Source: Mangifera indica
Taxonomy: Eukaryota > Streptophyta > Magnoliopsida > Sapindales > Anacardiaceae
DNA length: 64,000 nucleotides
Direction: 5' to 3'
NCBI RefSeq assembly: GCF_011075055.1
Contig: NC_058140.1
Span: 18,663,945 to 18,727,944 of the forward strand
Translations under genes and position numbers: made by a program
In this document: piece by piece, positions 24,130 to 34,802 of the stretch
Position numbering within the stretch: the stretch's first letter is position 1
How the letters are laid out: each line of letters starts with the position of its first letter
The notes under the pieces: generated by a model
The model's input: the letters and a program-made list of their open reading frames with translations, nothing else
The model's database searches: none
Told to the model about the DNA's origin: nothing

Positions 24130-24480
24130 CGTATGGTAAATGTTCATGTTGTTGGGGCTTCTTGTAGACATAGAGATATACTTCAAGAGAAACAAAGGAA
24201 TAGGCTTACGATGGGATTGCAAGTGGTGAAATTAAGACTGGACAAGATTTGAATCAAGAGATTAACTTTAAAGCAACTGAGAGATACCCATTGCAATTCT
24301 CATTATGGTATGCTAAACAATTTAACACACTTGTTTTCTTCTGTTATTGCTGTTTGTAAGCATATTGACAAAACTGGTACTGATGATCTACACCAGTCAA
24401 AATAATTGATGCTAAAAATTCTGGATTTATCTTCGCATTAGGCAAACCAAGAATTTAGTTTCAAAATATTACCTAAGAGG
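24130..24480 (+). pseudogene. Decayed hAT transposase (TTF zinc finger/ZMYM type)
   Basis: Plus-strand translation gives VVGASCRHRDILQEKQRNR, then after a frame change NQEINFKATERYPLQ, SHYGMLN and FSSVIAVCKHIDKTGTDD. This order matches the conserved VVGASCKRRD-LRE...LNQE...T-RWGSHY...FSSVI-VLE core of plant hAT-like transposases with a TTF-type zinc finger. At least one stop and two frame changes show it is dead, and only a central piece of under 120 codons remains. Identification is by recalled family consensus. Confidence 0.6.
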
Positions 24481-25124
24481 ATTTGAAATATGTTTGGACA
24501 CAATTCGAGTTAGCTCAATATCAAAAGCCAATTTGATTTGATTTAAATTTGTTTAATTCAAATTTAGACCAAACTCAAATAAAAAAATTGACTTGTTTTT
24601 CAATTCAAACAGAACTCGAGCCAAGGGTGTTTAGCTCTATTCAACTCGAATCTGGTTTGAATCAATAGCTAGAATTCGTCATTCGATTCAGTTTAAATTA
24701 ACTCAAATTCAATAGTTCGAATTGATAATTCGTATTCATGGTTTAATTCAATTCAAATCTATGGTTTGAAATTTTTTTTTTAAATATTATTTGATTAAAA
24801 CAACGTCGTTTTGTTAATGAATTATAAACTTTGAGTAACAAATTTGAGTCATACATTCAAATATTTAATTCGAATAAAATCGAACTATGAATTAGAAACT
24901 ATTGATTGAAACTATGAAATCGAGTCAAATTCAAATCGAGTCAAACTAAACCATTTTTATCCAAACTAAACTCCAATCAGAGTTAATTTTGATTTGATTA
25001 ATTCGAATTGAATTTGAATCATATCATTTTTTATTTAAATCAAATTTGAGTCAACAGATACTCAGACTCAGTCTGGCCAGTCCACCGCTAGTGCCCTTTT
25101 ATACATGAGCCCCTCCGTTACAAC
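24481..25124. other. Degenerate AACTCGAAT-type repeat block
   Basis: About 600 bp made of diverged short words such as TTGAATTCGAGT, AATTCAAATT and CAAACTCAAAT. No gene. Ends with GTTACAAC (25117-25124), the left copy of an 8-bp target duplication. Confidence 0.5.
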
Positions 25125-26036
25125 TAGGGATGACAATGGGGAGGGGCGGGGAGGGGATATCAATCCCCGTCCCCGCCCCGTCCCCGTTGCGGGGATAAAA
25201 AATAATCCCCATCCCCTCCCCGCGAAGGAAAATCCCCTCCCCATCCTCTCCCCGTCCCTGCGGGGAAAAATCCCCTCCCCATTCCCGCCCCGTCCCCGCG
25301 GGGAAAAATCCCCTCCCCATACCCATAAATATAAATTTTAATTTTTTTATATATTTCAATAAATAAAATAAATCATATTTTTCCAAACTATCATTTGCTA
25401 CAAGAGCTATAAAATATTCTTTGTTATTTTAGTTCAAATATAAAGTTTTTATAAAATCTAACAATATGCAATAATCAATCTCTTCATTAGTAGCTCTTCA
25501 TGTATGTGATTTAGGGTAATTTTATAATAACATTAAATTTAACACTTTTCATTCACTTCAATTGATTTTATTAAGTTTATAATTTATTATTTTTTTTATG
25601 TAAAACCTAGTGGATTGACTAACTAAGTTTTGAAGTTGAAATAAAATTAATTTGGTGCATTTACATTTTATGATAATGAAATTCTAGGGTTTTTTAATAT
25701 ATTATATTAATAGTTTAGAAATTATAAAAACTAATAATTGATAATTCAAAAATTAGTAAAATTAAAGTTATAATTTTAATAAATCATAATGTAAAATTTT
25801 CTAAAACTTAACAGTTTATAAATTATTATATTAATATATTAGATTTAGGGGGTGGGGAGGGGCGGGGAGGGGAGGGGCGGGGACACATGTATCCCCGTCC
25901 CCGATCCGTTCCCGATTACGGAGATTTTTTTTATCCCCATCCCCGCCCCTTTTCCCGTTTTTATCGGAGAATCCCCTCCCCGTTAGGATCGGGGAGGGTC
26001 GAGGCCCCTAAAGTCGGACCCAAATTACCATCCCTA
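25125..26036. mobile_element. hAT-like non-autonomous element with G-rich ends, 912 bp
   Basis: The ends are TAGGGATGACAATGGGG (left) and the inverted TAGGGATGGTAATTTGGG (right), close to the TAGGGATG-type ends of the Ac/hAT superfamily. The 8-bp direct repeat GTTACAAC flanks both sides (25117-25124, 26037-26044), as expected for hAT. Both subterminal regions (25137-25320 and 25849-26000) are packed with GGGGAGGGGCGGGG or its complement, and the 500-bp middle is AT-rich. Frames at 25099-25386 and 25887-26084 are low-complexity artefacts. Confidence 0.85.
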
Positions 26037-26261
26037 GTTACAACTTACCGCGGCACTTTCGTATTGCGGCTTGCTGCCCTCTGATTTCACTGAGGCCAGC
26101 AGACGAACACGTAGGCACACGCAGTGCTCCTCCCGCCAATCTAAACAACCGCTAATCTTATCTGGGAACTGTCCATTACCACCACAGATTTCTATGCATT
26201 TCCTCCTAATATTTGCGGAATATTCATCCCTTCTGTCATTTCACCTCTACAAAATCTAACA

Positions 26262-26825
26262 ATGCTCCTACGTGGCATCATCTCCACTCCACTCCCGTCG
26301 CTCCACTTCAAAACAAATCGAAGCTACACCGTTTCAGCTAAAATCACCACCACCGCCAACAAATTCTCCATCTCCGACCAAGAACTCGAATCCCGTGGCT
26401 TCATTCTGCGCCGCACCATCTCCGACCTCGACCTCGACCACTTAAACTCGGTGTTCGTTGCCGTCGGATTCCCCAGGCGTGACCCAGAGAAAATAAAACT
26501 GGCGTTAGAACACACCAACTCTCTGCTATGGATCGAGTACAAGGAGACACAGAAACCGGTGGCGTTTGCTAGAGCGACGGGTGACGATGTGTTCAACGCA
26601 ATCGTTTGGGACGTAGTGGTTGACCCATCCTTTCAAGGGATTGGTTTAGGGAAGGCGGTGATGGAGAGATTGATAGAAGAGCTGTTAGCAAAAGGGATTT
26701 CTAATATAGCGCTGTATTCTGAGCCCAGAGTCCTGGGGTTTTATAGGCCATTAGGATTTGTAGCGGACCCAGATGGGATTCGCGGCATGGTTTATTCAAG
26801 AAAAAACAAAAACAAGAATTCATGA
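26262..26825 (+). CDS. GNAT1: GNAT-family N-acetyltransferase, plastid (GNAT1/SNAT2 type)
   Basis: Single-exon gene, 187 residues. The N-terminal 40 residues are rich in Ser/Thr/Arg and poor in acids (LHFKTNRSYTVSAK), which fits a plastid transit peptide. The GNAT fold follows: VAFARATGDDVFNAIVWDVV, then the acetyl-CoA-binding loop DPSFQGIGLGKAVMERLIEE (Q/R-x-x-G-x-G/A form) and the C-terminal LYSEPRVLGFYRPLGF. Family members in plastids acetylate protein N-termini and lysines, and the closest Arabidopsis relative (At1g26220) has also been reported as a serotonin N-acetyltransferase; substrate here is inferred. It lies 220 bp from the hAT-like element, whose insertion may affect its promoter. 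Intact. Confidence 0.92.
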   Translation: MLLRGIISTPLPSLHFKTNRSYTVSAKITTTANKFSISDQELESRGFILRRTISDLDLDHLNSVFVAVGFPRRDPEKIKLALEHTNSLLWIEYKETQKPVAFARATGDDVFNAIVWDVVVDPSFQGIGLGKAVMERLIEELLAKGISNIALYSEPRVLGFYRPLGFVADPDGIRGMVYSRKNKNKNS

Positions 26826-28009
26826 TTTTTTCCTTTCTTTATACCCAATTAAATCTTAATCAAATAAAACAAGCTCATGAATGGCCTCTCTTTTCTTTTT
26901 TCTGAAGTGTGTTGGTTTATGGTTATGTTCAGAAGGTGCATTAGGACAGAAGGGAGATGTTTTTTCAACTGATTCATTATCTTTCGAAGGTATTGCACGA
27001 TGGAACAGATGCAAGGGGTAAAATTCCAGAAATAATGTAACTTACAGAAAGAAAAATTGAATGGAGATTGACAGATTGAAACGGTTTAATTTATTTGGAT
27101 ACTTCTATTGTTGAACATTGGAGGATTTTCTACAATCTAAATTCTGATACAAAGCTCTGCTGAGCGCAGTGAGAAATTTTAATTCTCCAACAATTACTCA
27201 TGCAAACTGCTGAAAAGACGGTGCTCCCGCTTCCATGTTTCTGTTCTCCTGCCCAAAATAATTAATCAGAAATCGAGGCAACAACAATCAATGTTAGAGG
27301 AAATGCACGTAAAATCTACAGTCACACTAGTGGTAATCCACAAGCTTAATTTTGAAATTTAATCAGGCAGGCAATGGGGAGAATATGCATGATAGACTCA
27401 ATAAATTGCTAAAGATTAACTTAGCTCACCTTGTATTCATGATGACCTTTTATTCAATTCAAATTGGACAGATGAAAAATCAACTTAACAGTAATGAAAG
27501 AGAAGAGAACCCAAGTAAAGATTACTCATATGGTTGAGCAAAGATAAGAAAAGATTTCACCATATCTAACGGAGAAGACAAGCATTGGCCTACACTGGAA
27601 TAAGTCAAATTACAATGGTGATAGAAAATTTTAACTGAGACAAACATTAGGATCCAAATACCAGTTGAGTTCAGATATGATCACAATCTATCTGTTAGTC
27701 CTAAAACAGAATCGGGATTGATACACCGATCCCTCTAGACACTTCAAACCCACCGTTGTTTCCTCATAAAATGATAGTTGTTGCGAAGAATATAGACCTA
27801 AACGAACCGACAACCAGCACCGAAAAAATTAAGAGTCTAAAACACTATCATTAAGAACATAATCGAAAAACCCAGTTGCTTATTAACAAGGAAAAAGCAT
27901 AACCGAAAAAACCCAGTTGCTTATTAACAAGGAACAAGCATATGACCATTCGCATCATGCTGATGGAGATGAATATTGGAAGAGAAGGAGCGATACCTCT
28001 ATATAAGGA
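26826..28009. other. Spacer with possible 3' exon of the small membrane gene
   Basis: The 3' flank of the acetyltransferase lies first. On the minus strand a segment at about 27,190-27,256 follows a GGGCAG acceptor and reads ENRNMEAGAPSFQQFA then a stop. It may be a 3' exon of the small gene at 28010-28156. A tandem duplication of about 41 bp (AACCCAGTTGCTTATTAACA in each copy) lies at 27,858-27,940. Confidence 0.4.
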
Positions 28010-28156
28010 TCAACGAATGTCCTTGGCGTTGTACAAGAAAGCGACAGAGCATAGAATGGAGGCGATGAAAGCAAAAATGCCTAAACCAATCATCAAAGAA
28101 ATCCCTGCCACTACCAAATCCAATACGCACTGCACACTTAACCCCATGAATGGCAT
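28010..28156 (-). CDS. Unidentified 48-residue membrane protein
   Basis: A 49-codon frame on the minus strand, start ATG at 28156, TGA at 28010. It reads MPFMGLSVQCVLDLVVAG, then ISLMIGLGIFAFIASILCSV, then AFLYNAKDIR: one long hydrophobic stretch from about residue 8 to 42 with a charged C-terminal tail, enough for one or two membrane spans. Codon use looks coding, and the frame is too clean and hydrophobic to be chance, but I cannot name the family. After the stop a GTATCG donor lies near 27,994 and could splice to the exon-like segment at 27,190-27,256, so a longer or alternative isoform is possible. A second ATG four codons in (MGLSVQ) is an alternative start. Confidence 0.55.
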   Translation of the reverse strand: MPFMGLSVQCVLDLVVAGISLMIGLGIFAFIASILCSVAFLYNAKDIR

Positions 28157-29267
28157 TATGTACCTCTATTTGTAATTAAAATAGTTAGAGACAGAAAGGA
28201 AGGGAAAATTGAATTAGCTTAAGGAAAATTGAATTAGCTTAAGTATTCTGTTGAAGTTGCAAGCCGTTAGTTGAGTAGAGAGCTGGGATAGGGATGAGAG
28301 GTAGCCTGTCTCAGATACACAAAGACGGAGAGAAATAGGATCAAGAAAGGAGAAAGAGAGATTGCCATTACTGTCCTCCTTCATGGGCTTGGGCCTCGTT
28401 AAGACCGCATATCGTGGTAGTTAAGTTTTACATTAGCTTTTGTAGTTTTTTTAGGTATTTAATTTCACACATACTAATAATTTTACATGTATTTCAGCAT
28501 TCGAATGGGGTAATCAAAGAAGTTTTCATTTTTTAATTGTAAAAAAATCTATGTTATTTGGTTATAAAGTTGTTTCAAAATTGCTGGATGTTCTCATCGG
28601 CCCAGATGGTAATTGAGAGGATGAAGGAATGAGTTGGCCATGATTTTTGTTATGATAGGGTGGGGAAAGTTGCATAAATTTCTAGTTCCAGTAACTTATC
28701 TTCCCACTGTTGGACTCCACCGATGCCGCAAGTGGAGTTGATGGCTCTCCCCCACCCCTGTAATGTGTAGACCAAAATAATTCGTCATACCCAATCTATC
28801 TTCTTTTGCTCTCAGCTTTCTGGACATGTTATGACTCATGTCAGCCCCAGTTTCACCATGAGCATGATAGCAATTCTGTCTATTCTAATATTGCAAGGAA
28901 ATCATGGGCCAATTTTTTTATTCTGTACAAGCAAAAACATTACAGTTTGACAACTTAGTTAAGAAGACAACCAACTTATCTTGGAGCATTTCCCTTCTCA
29001 GACCATACTTCCTTTCCCACCGGGAATTTTCCGGCAATTTCTTACTTTGACATTGATCATCTATACCATTCTTTTATAAGAAGAAAAGCGGCATAATCCT
29101 TTAATCATTGGTGACTCCTTTAACTTATGAAGGGATGAGAAAGAGTTGTAATAGCCTGCCCGAAAATCCAATGGTCTCCACCCGAATGAGTGACAATAGT
29201 AATTCATGTAACTTTTCTCCATGTTGATGTGGTAACTTAACAAAGGGTTGATTTTAATGTGCATCCT
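28157..29267. other. Spacer between the small gene and Cpn60 beta 4
   Basis: Contains a 17-bp tandem repeat (AATTGAATTAGCTTAAG) at about 28,209-28,242 and the likely leader and promoter of the small membrane gene up to about 28,400. The part near 29,000-29,267 is the 3' flank of the chaperonin gene. No other gene is seen. Confidence 0.5.
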
Positions 29268-29487
29268 TTGTTGATAAGCAGGCATAATTTGTTTGGCAAA
29301 GAGAGAATTAGATGAGGTTGGGCATCGGTTTCCTCTCACGGATTTGTTGATCAGTGGACAGCATTTGCTTGGCAAAGAGAGCAGGGTTAGGTGAGGTTCG
29401 CATAGATTTTCTCCTTTGTTCAACTGTGGGCAGCATTTGCTGGGAAGGGAGAGGGTTAGCAGGGGTTAAAAAGGATTTTCTTCTTTG
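29268..29487 (-). repeat. Three tandem units in the Cpn60 beta 4 tail and 3' flank
   Basis: Direct repeats start at 29416, 29344 and 29268 (plus-strand left edges), with spacings of 72 and 76 bp. Each unit has a TTGTTGATCAG-like start and a GCATTTGCTTGGCAAAGAGAG-like core. The two upper units are translated in frame as 24-residue repeats (RRKSFLTP... and RRKSMRTSP...). The third is 4 bp longer and contains the stop codon (29308-29310). Confidence 0.75.
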
Positions 29488-32400
29488 CATGGGCACTGAT
29501 TCCTTAATGTCCACAACAACAGCATCGGATGTCAGAAAAGTCTTTGCCACAGATGCTGCATGCTCTAGACAACATCTAACGACCTGCGGCAGCATCAAAC
29601 GAAATAAAAATTATTCAAGTTAATTTGAAAAACAGAAAAAACAAACAAAAAAAAGAAAAGTGTAGATAGGTACATTAAACATTCAGCCTATAAAAGTGTA
29701 TAAGCCAAAATCTTTGCACTTAAAGCTTAAGCTAGTCACTGCTGTGATAATTGTTCATGTTAGAGCACTTAAAAGTCTTTTTAAGGATTCAACTATAAGG
29801 GGACCTAGCATTTATTGTCCAACCTTACATTACTATGTCAAAAGGCTAGTTTTCTGTGCATTTTTATCTTAAATAATCTCATTTCTGATACCTTAGTCGG
29901 ATCAATAATTCCTGCTGCCATCAAATCTTCATAGCAGTTTTTTGCAGCATTGTAACCATACTTTGGATCATCATTAGATAGGACCTGCAAATGTAAAAAG
30001 TCCCAACAGAGGACTTTGTTTCAATCAGATTAACCAGAGAGATTTTTGTATCTCCATTATAGGGCTGAAAGAAATGAAGTCATATGGTGCATGGATGTGT
30101 CAACCTTCTCAACAACAAGATTGCCATTGACACCAGCATTTTTGGCTATTAATCTTGTCGGATAGCTCAATGCTCTCTTGAAAATCTCAGCTCCAATCTG
30201 CATGGATTTTAATTCAAAGAGAGTAATCAAAATAATTCTAAAAAATCAATCAATGGAAGATTAGACAAGTAATTGACTGAGAATAATGAAACAAAATGGT
30301 AAATCAATTAATTACCACAGGTTTTGAATATTTTCATGACTTTAAATAACTCAAAAGATGATAAACCAACAATTTTCTTGGGCCTAAAACTAATTGATTT
30401 GTGTATTTTAGAATAATGACTGGAATATCTTGATTTAGAATCAGTAAAAGAAACGGGGAAGCATGTTACCTTCTGTTCTTCATTTTCCAAAAGTCTTTTT
30501 ATACTTTCCACCTTTGTCGATAGCCTCAAGAGGCTACAGCCACCACCTACCACAACACCTTCCTCAATTGCTGCCTTTAGTATATGAAGTTAGAAGGTTA
30601 CTAGTTGCTATTGCTAATTTGAAAATCAAACACTAGACAAGAAAACCTAGTAACTAGTTACCTTGGTTGCATTTAGAGCATCTTCAATTCTGAGTTGCTT
30701 ATCCTTCAACTCAACTACTGTTTGTGCTCCTACCTATTGTTTCAATGGAATGATATTAAAAGCATCAAATTAAAAGGAAGTATGGTCTCAAGAATTCCAC
30801 CATATCAAGATGATAACTGTTATATATATTAGTCACCTGAAGAATAGCAATCCTGCCCGACAGCCTTGCTATCCTTTCTTTTAGTATCTTCTTCGGGAAT
30901 TTTTCTTCAGTATTCTGCAGAAAAGAAATTGTAATGTTAGTATCTGCTAGAAAACAACAATCAATTTAATTCCTTAAGTGTTTTCTTCCTAATCAGTGAA
31001 AGTATCACATACAGCTTTAAGTCACAAAATTTTTTTATTTATATGGTGGTAAGAAAAGTGTCACAGTTACTTTGTGCTTCCCTCCCTTCCAACAATATAA
31101 TTCAAAGTTCTTTCAAGGGAAATTTTCTCCTTCCACAAGTAAGATACTTTTTCAGGTGGATGTAGAGAAATGGAGAACTGTAGGTAGGTTCCTTGCTATG
31201 TTAATATTATTGTTTTTTTTGGAAAATGTAACATGAAACAAATTCATGACAACTTGACTTGTTTGAATCAGCAAAATGCATACCACTATGCTTAAGTTAA
31301 TGAATGACCCCATTTGTGCTTGTTGCAACTGAAGCTACATTAGAACATCTGAAAGAAAATTCGCCTACAGATTAAAGATATTAGAAGCACCTCAACTAGG
31401 CCTTGGATTTCAGATACCCTCTTCTCAACAGCTCCCCGAGTGCTCCCATCTGTAACTATTAATGTAGAATGCTTTGTTATCACCACCTTAACAGCAGTGC
31501 CCAGGACCTCCTTGCCAGCTTTATCTACTGTCAGCCCCATCGCATCTCTGATCACAGTGCCTGCAAAATATATATATAAAAATGTAAAGAGTGTAGCACG
31601 ATAATATAGCAAAAACAGTAAGGGGATTGAAGAAATCCATCAGAAAATACCACTGTTTGAAGAATATTAATAAATTAAAACATGACTCTCCAAATTCATT
31701 CTAATAATCAACTTCCCATGATTTAATTATCACAACGTCAAAAGGTAACATAACAAGACTTGGTTAAATTTACTTTTAGGTATGATTCCATTCTTTTATT
31801 AGAACCAAAATGATGTTCATACATTTGACATCCGGTGTCTGAATAATTGCTAAGTATGCAGGTAAAAAATTTGGGAGACAATATACCTGGTAAACTTTGA
31901 ACTCCCTTCAATAAAATGATAATAAATATTTGCTTGCTGTTGTGACCAATAATTCAATATATGTCTAAAAACAATAAAACTGTGCATACCTTCTTTAAGT
32001 ACACAAATGGGTACTCATTTGATGTGTGTCATCTAGTAATTGAGTGATTTTGAATTAAAGATAAAATAACACCCAATCACAAGATGACACATCATGTGAG
32101 TACTTATTTTTGTACTCAAAAGTAGGTATGCATAACATTGCTCATCTAAATATGCCAATGAAAAAGACATATAAATTTGCGAATCTAATCTATTACCTCC
32201 AGTCAAGACAGCAATGTCATCTAAGCAGTGGCTCTTCCGTTCATTGAAGGCAGGAGCTTTGATAGCTGCTGCTTTCAACACACCTTTGAGTTTGTTCCTA
32301 ATTAATAGAGCCAGGGCTTGCTGCTCAATGAGCTCAGCAACTATCACAACTGGATACTTCTCTTTCACTGCACTGTCCAATATCTTAAACATGTCCTTTG

Positions 32401-34802
32401 GATTTGTGATTCTTCCATCAACCAAAAGTAACTGCAACCAATGAATTCCTCATCCTCCCATTACTCAAAAAGAAAAATGCTGCACTATATAAAATTACAA
32501 GTTCACACCTTGCAATTGTGGAACTCCACTGTCATCTTTTGTTGATCAGTTACAAAATGAGGGGACAAATATCCACGATCAAAGTGCATTCCTTCTACAA
32601 TTTGTAGACTGTTTTCAGTACACTTTCCTTTTTCAATTGTAACTACACCCTTTCTCCCTACTTGTTCAAGAGCATCAGAAATCATGTTTCCCACTGTATA
32701 ATCATTCCCTGCACTAACTGCAGCAACATCTGCGAGCTCATTATCCTCAACCTGCCAAAATTTCATTCGTTATACATTTAATTTTTACTCCTAGCTTTCT
32801 CCTTGCAGTTTGTTGAATATACTTCACGTTTGTTTATGATGTTTTCTAATTTTTTTTGGTTGTTTTGGAACTTAAATTTTCTAAGCCTGCCAAGAGAAGT
32901 AAGAGAAGTAAATCAGCTTATGTACCTCTCTTGACATCAATTTGAGTTCAGACACAAGGGCCTTTGAAGTCTGCTCAATACCACGAGCAATTTGAACAGG
33001 ATTCATGCCAGCTGCAATCACCTAAACCCAAGCAACAACTTTTATAAAATTATATGGTAAAGAATGACGAGAAGAATTTGTCACTTATCATATACGAATG
33101 GAAAGCCTAATGAAAACATATTATCATCCTAAAAGATACTAAATACCATAGTAGAAGCTTGTAAAGAAGGTAAACAACAGGCCACTTTTTCCTGAAAATA
33201 AAAAAAATTGGCAACAAGCTTACAGCAAGCAAAATAACTGTATACAGAATATATGATATATTGGTCTTTAATCATTAAAATGAGATTTTCTTTTTTTTTT
33301 TTTTTTGTGTTCCAAGTGAGTGTCTACTTGTGATTTACAGCAGAAAGTTCATACCTTTACACCTTCGGTGATTAAACCATGAGAAAGAATTATAGATGTA
33401 GTGCAACCATCACCAGCAAGGTCATTTGTTCTGGCACCAGCTTGTCTAATCAATTTAACTCCAACATTCTCCAGAGGATCCTCCAATTCAATCTAAATCA
33501 AACAAGTTAGATGAAAAGTAATTAATCAGAAATGTCAAAATCATAAAGGCGAAATTTGCCTTCATTAATCACATTATTCCCACCACTGTTTCATGGCAGA
33601 TCTATATGCCAGACTGAACGTCCTAATAAGGATGAATAACATTGTTATATCATCTAGAAGAAATAGCATTTCTGGGACTCTTCAGATGAATAACCAAGAC
33701 TTATCATCTCTTGTGACAGAAGTTCTAATAGAAAGGGTAAAATCAATAAAAAAATGTAAAATAAAAGGAAGATACAAAGTGAGGAGGGGTGGCTTTGGTG
33801 AATTTAAGAGTAGCTTGACTGCTCTTTGCTCGACAACAGCCAACATGATATATCATGGGGAATTCTTGAAAGTTGAAACTTATAATCAAATTATAGGTAT
33901 AAAATTTAGCATAACTTAACTGAAAATTGGTGCTCTTGATTCATAATAAGACATGGAAGAATTTCGTATCACCTTGAGCTGAAGGAAGCAAAAATTGAAA
34001 GGCAAAATTTGTGAAAGACCACATAAGCAGTAAGAAAGCACCAAACCAAAGAAATTTGCATGCTCTGCCATTAGTTACTAGATAATTCTAGGATTCATTA
34101 TATATGTGGACAACAATTGACCAAGTAGATAAATAAGCAAAGAACTGTTTGTTGATGGTCAGCAAAAATTTTCATTTTTGAATAGCTTTTGTCTACTTTA
34201 AGAGCAGGCTCCTGTGATGCATACCACCACTATAATTTTCAGTTCTATTCGAAGTTGGAGCATGTAAATGCATCATTCTAGCAAACAAAATCCTAATTCC
34301 AATTAAGATGAATAATCAAGCAGCATAACATAAAATTGGGGAAACCAAAGAAATTAAAATGCAATGTACTGAAATTTTATACTACAACACCTGTTTGAGA
34401 ACAGTTTCTCCATCATTAACAATCTTGGGAGGTCCATACTTGTTCTGCAACACTACATTCCTTCCCTTTGGACCCAAGGTTACCCCTATAAGCTCGGCCA
34501 CCAAGTCCGCACCAGCCTGCACCCATCAATAATACATTAACACAGGACAACCCAAAAAAAAAAAAAAAAACCACAGCGAAAAAAAAAAAACCCAACAAAA
34601 AAAATATGAAGCATTGTATCATGAGAAATGTAACCTGGAGCTTCCTAGTAGCAGAACCATCACGGTTAAAGTAAACCTCTTTGGCCATGGCTCTGGGGTT
34701 TAAAATGGAAGGTGAAGAAGAAGAATAAAAAACTTCTTTGGGCAGTGTTGTGCTGGCGAAAGATATAGCAGAGATTGGAGTTCGTGAACATGAACATGCC
34801 AT
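29308..34802 (-). CDS. CPN60B4: Chaperonin 60 subunit beta 4, chloroplastic
   Basis: Plastid group I chaperonin (GroEL-like) subunit; Arabidopsis Cpn60 beta 4 is needed to fold NdhH of the chloroplast NDH complex. Thirteen exons, all phases consistent: 34635-34802, 34391-34516, 33355-33492, 32926-33021, 32509-32751, 32197-32431, 31391-31560, 30837-30914, 30662-30733, 30470-30574, 30105-30197, 29892-29984, 29308-29583; 630 residues. Serine-rich transit peptide at about 1-38, then [11 protein letters not shown]. ATPase motifs: [23 protein letters not shown] (Cys where GroEL has Thr), VAAVSAGND and VVVGGG. The Cpn60 core ends near [10 protein letters not shown], where typical subunits stop soon after; here a basic 60-residue tail rich in Arg, Pro and Gln follows, made of two 24-residue repeats. 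The tail is a hallmark of beta 4, though its sequence diverges between species. Confidence 0.95.
31972..32143. mobile_element. Fold-back MITE in a Cpn60 beta 4 intron
   Basis: Inverted ends CAATAAAACTGTGCATACC and GAGCAATGTTATGCATACC, with a near-palindromic interior carrying CAATCACAAGATGACACAT. Imperfect 9-bp flanks GTCTAAAAA and ATCTAAATA (7 of 9). It lies in the intron between exons 7 and 6 and belongs to the family at 40268-40438. Confidence 0.72.
33493..34390 (-). other. Second intron of Cpn60 beta 4
   Basis: A 0.9-kb intron. It contains a 108-codon open frame on the opposite strand (33593-33919) with no recognisable domain; see the rejected list. No transposon ends are seen. Confidence 0.6.

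Noticed and set aside
25099..25386. Glycine/proline-rich frames
   Set aside because: Low-complexity translation of the G-rich end of the hAT-like element.
33593..33919. 108-codon plus-strand frame inside a Cpn60 beta 4 intron
   Set aside because: No domain, no signal peptide, basic AT-driven composition, and it lies antisense within a gene; length is within chance for AT-rich introns that happen to lack stops.
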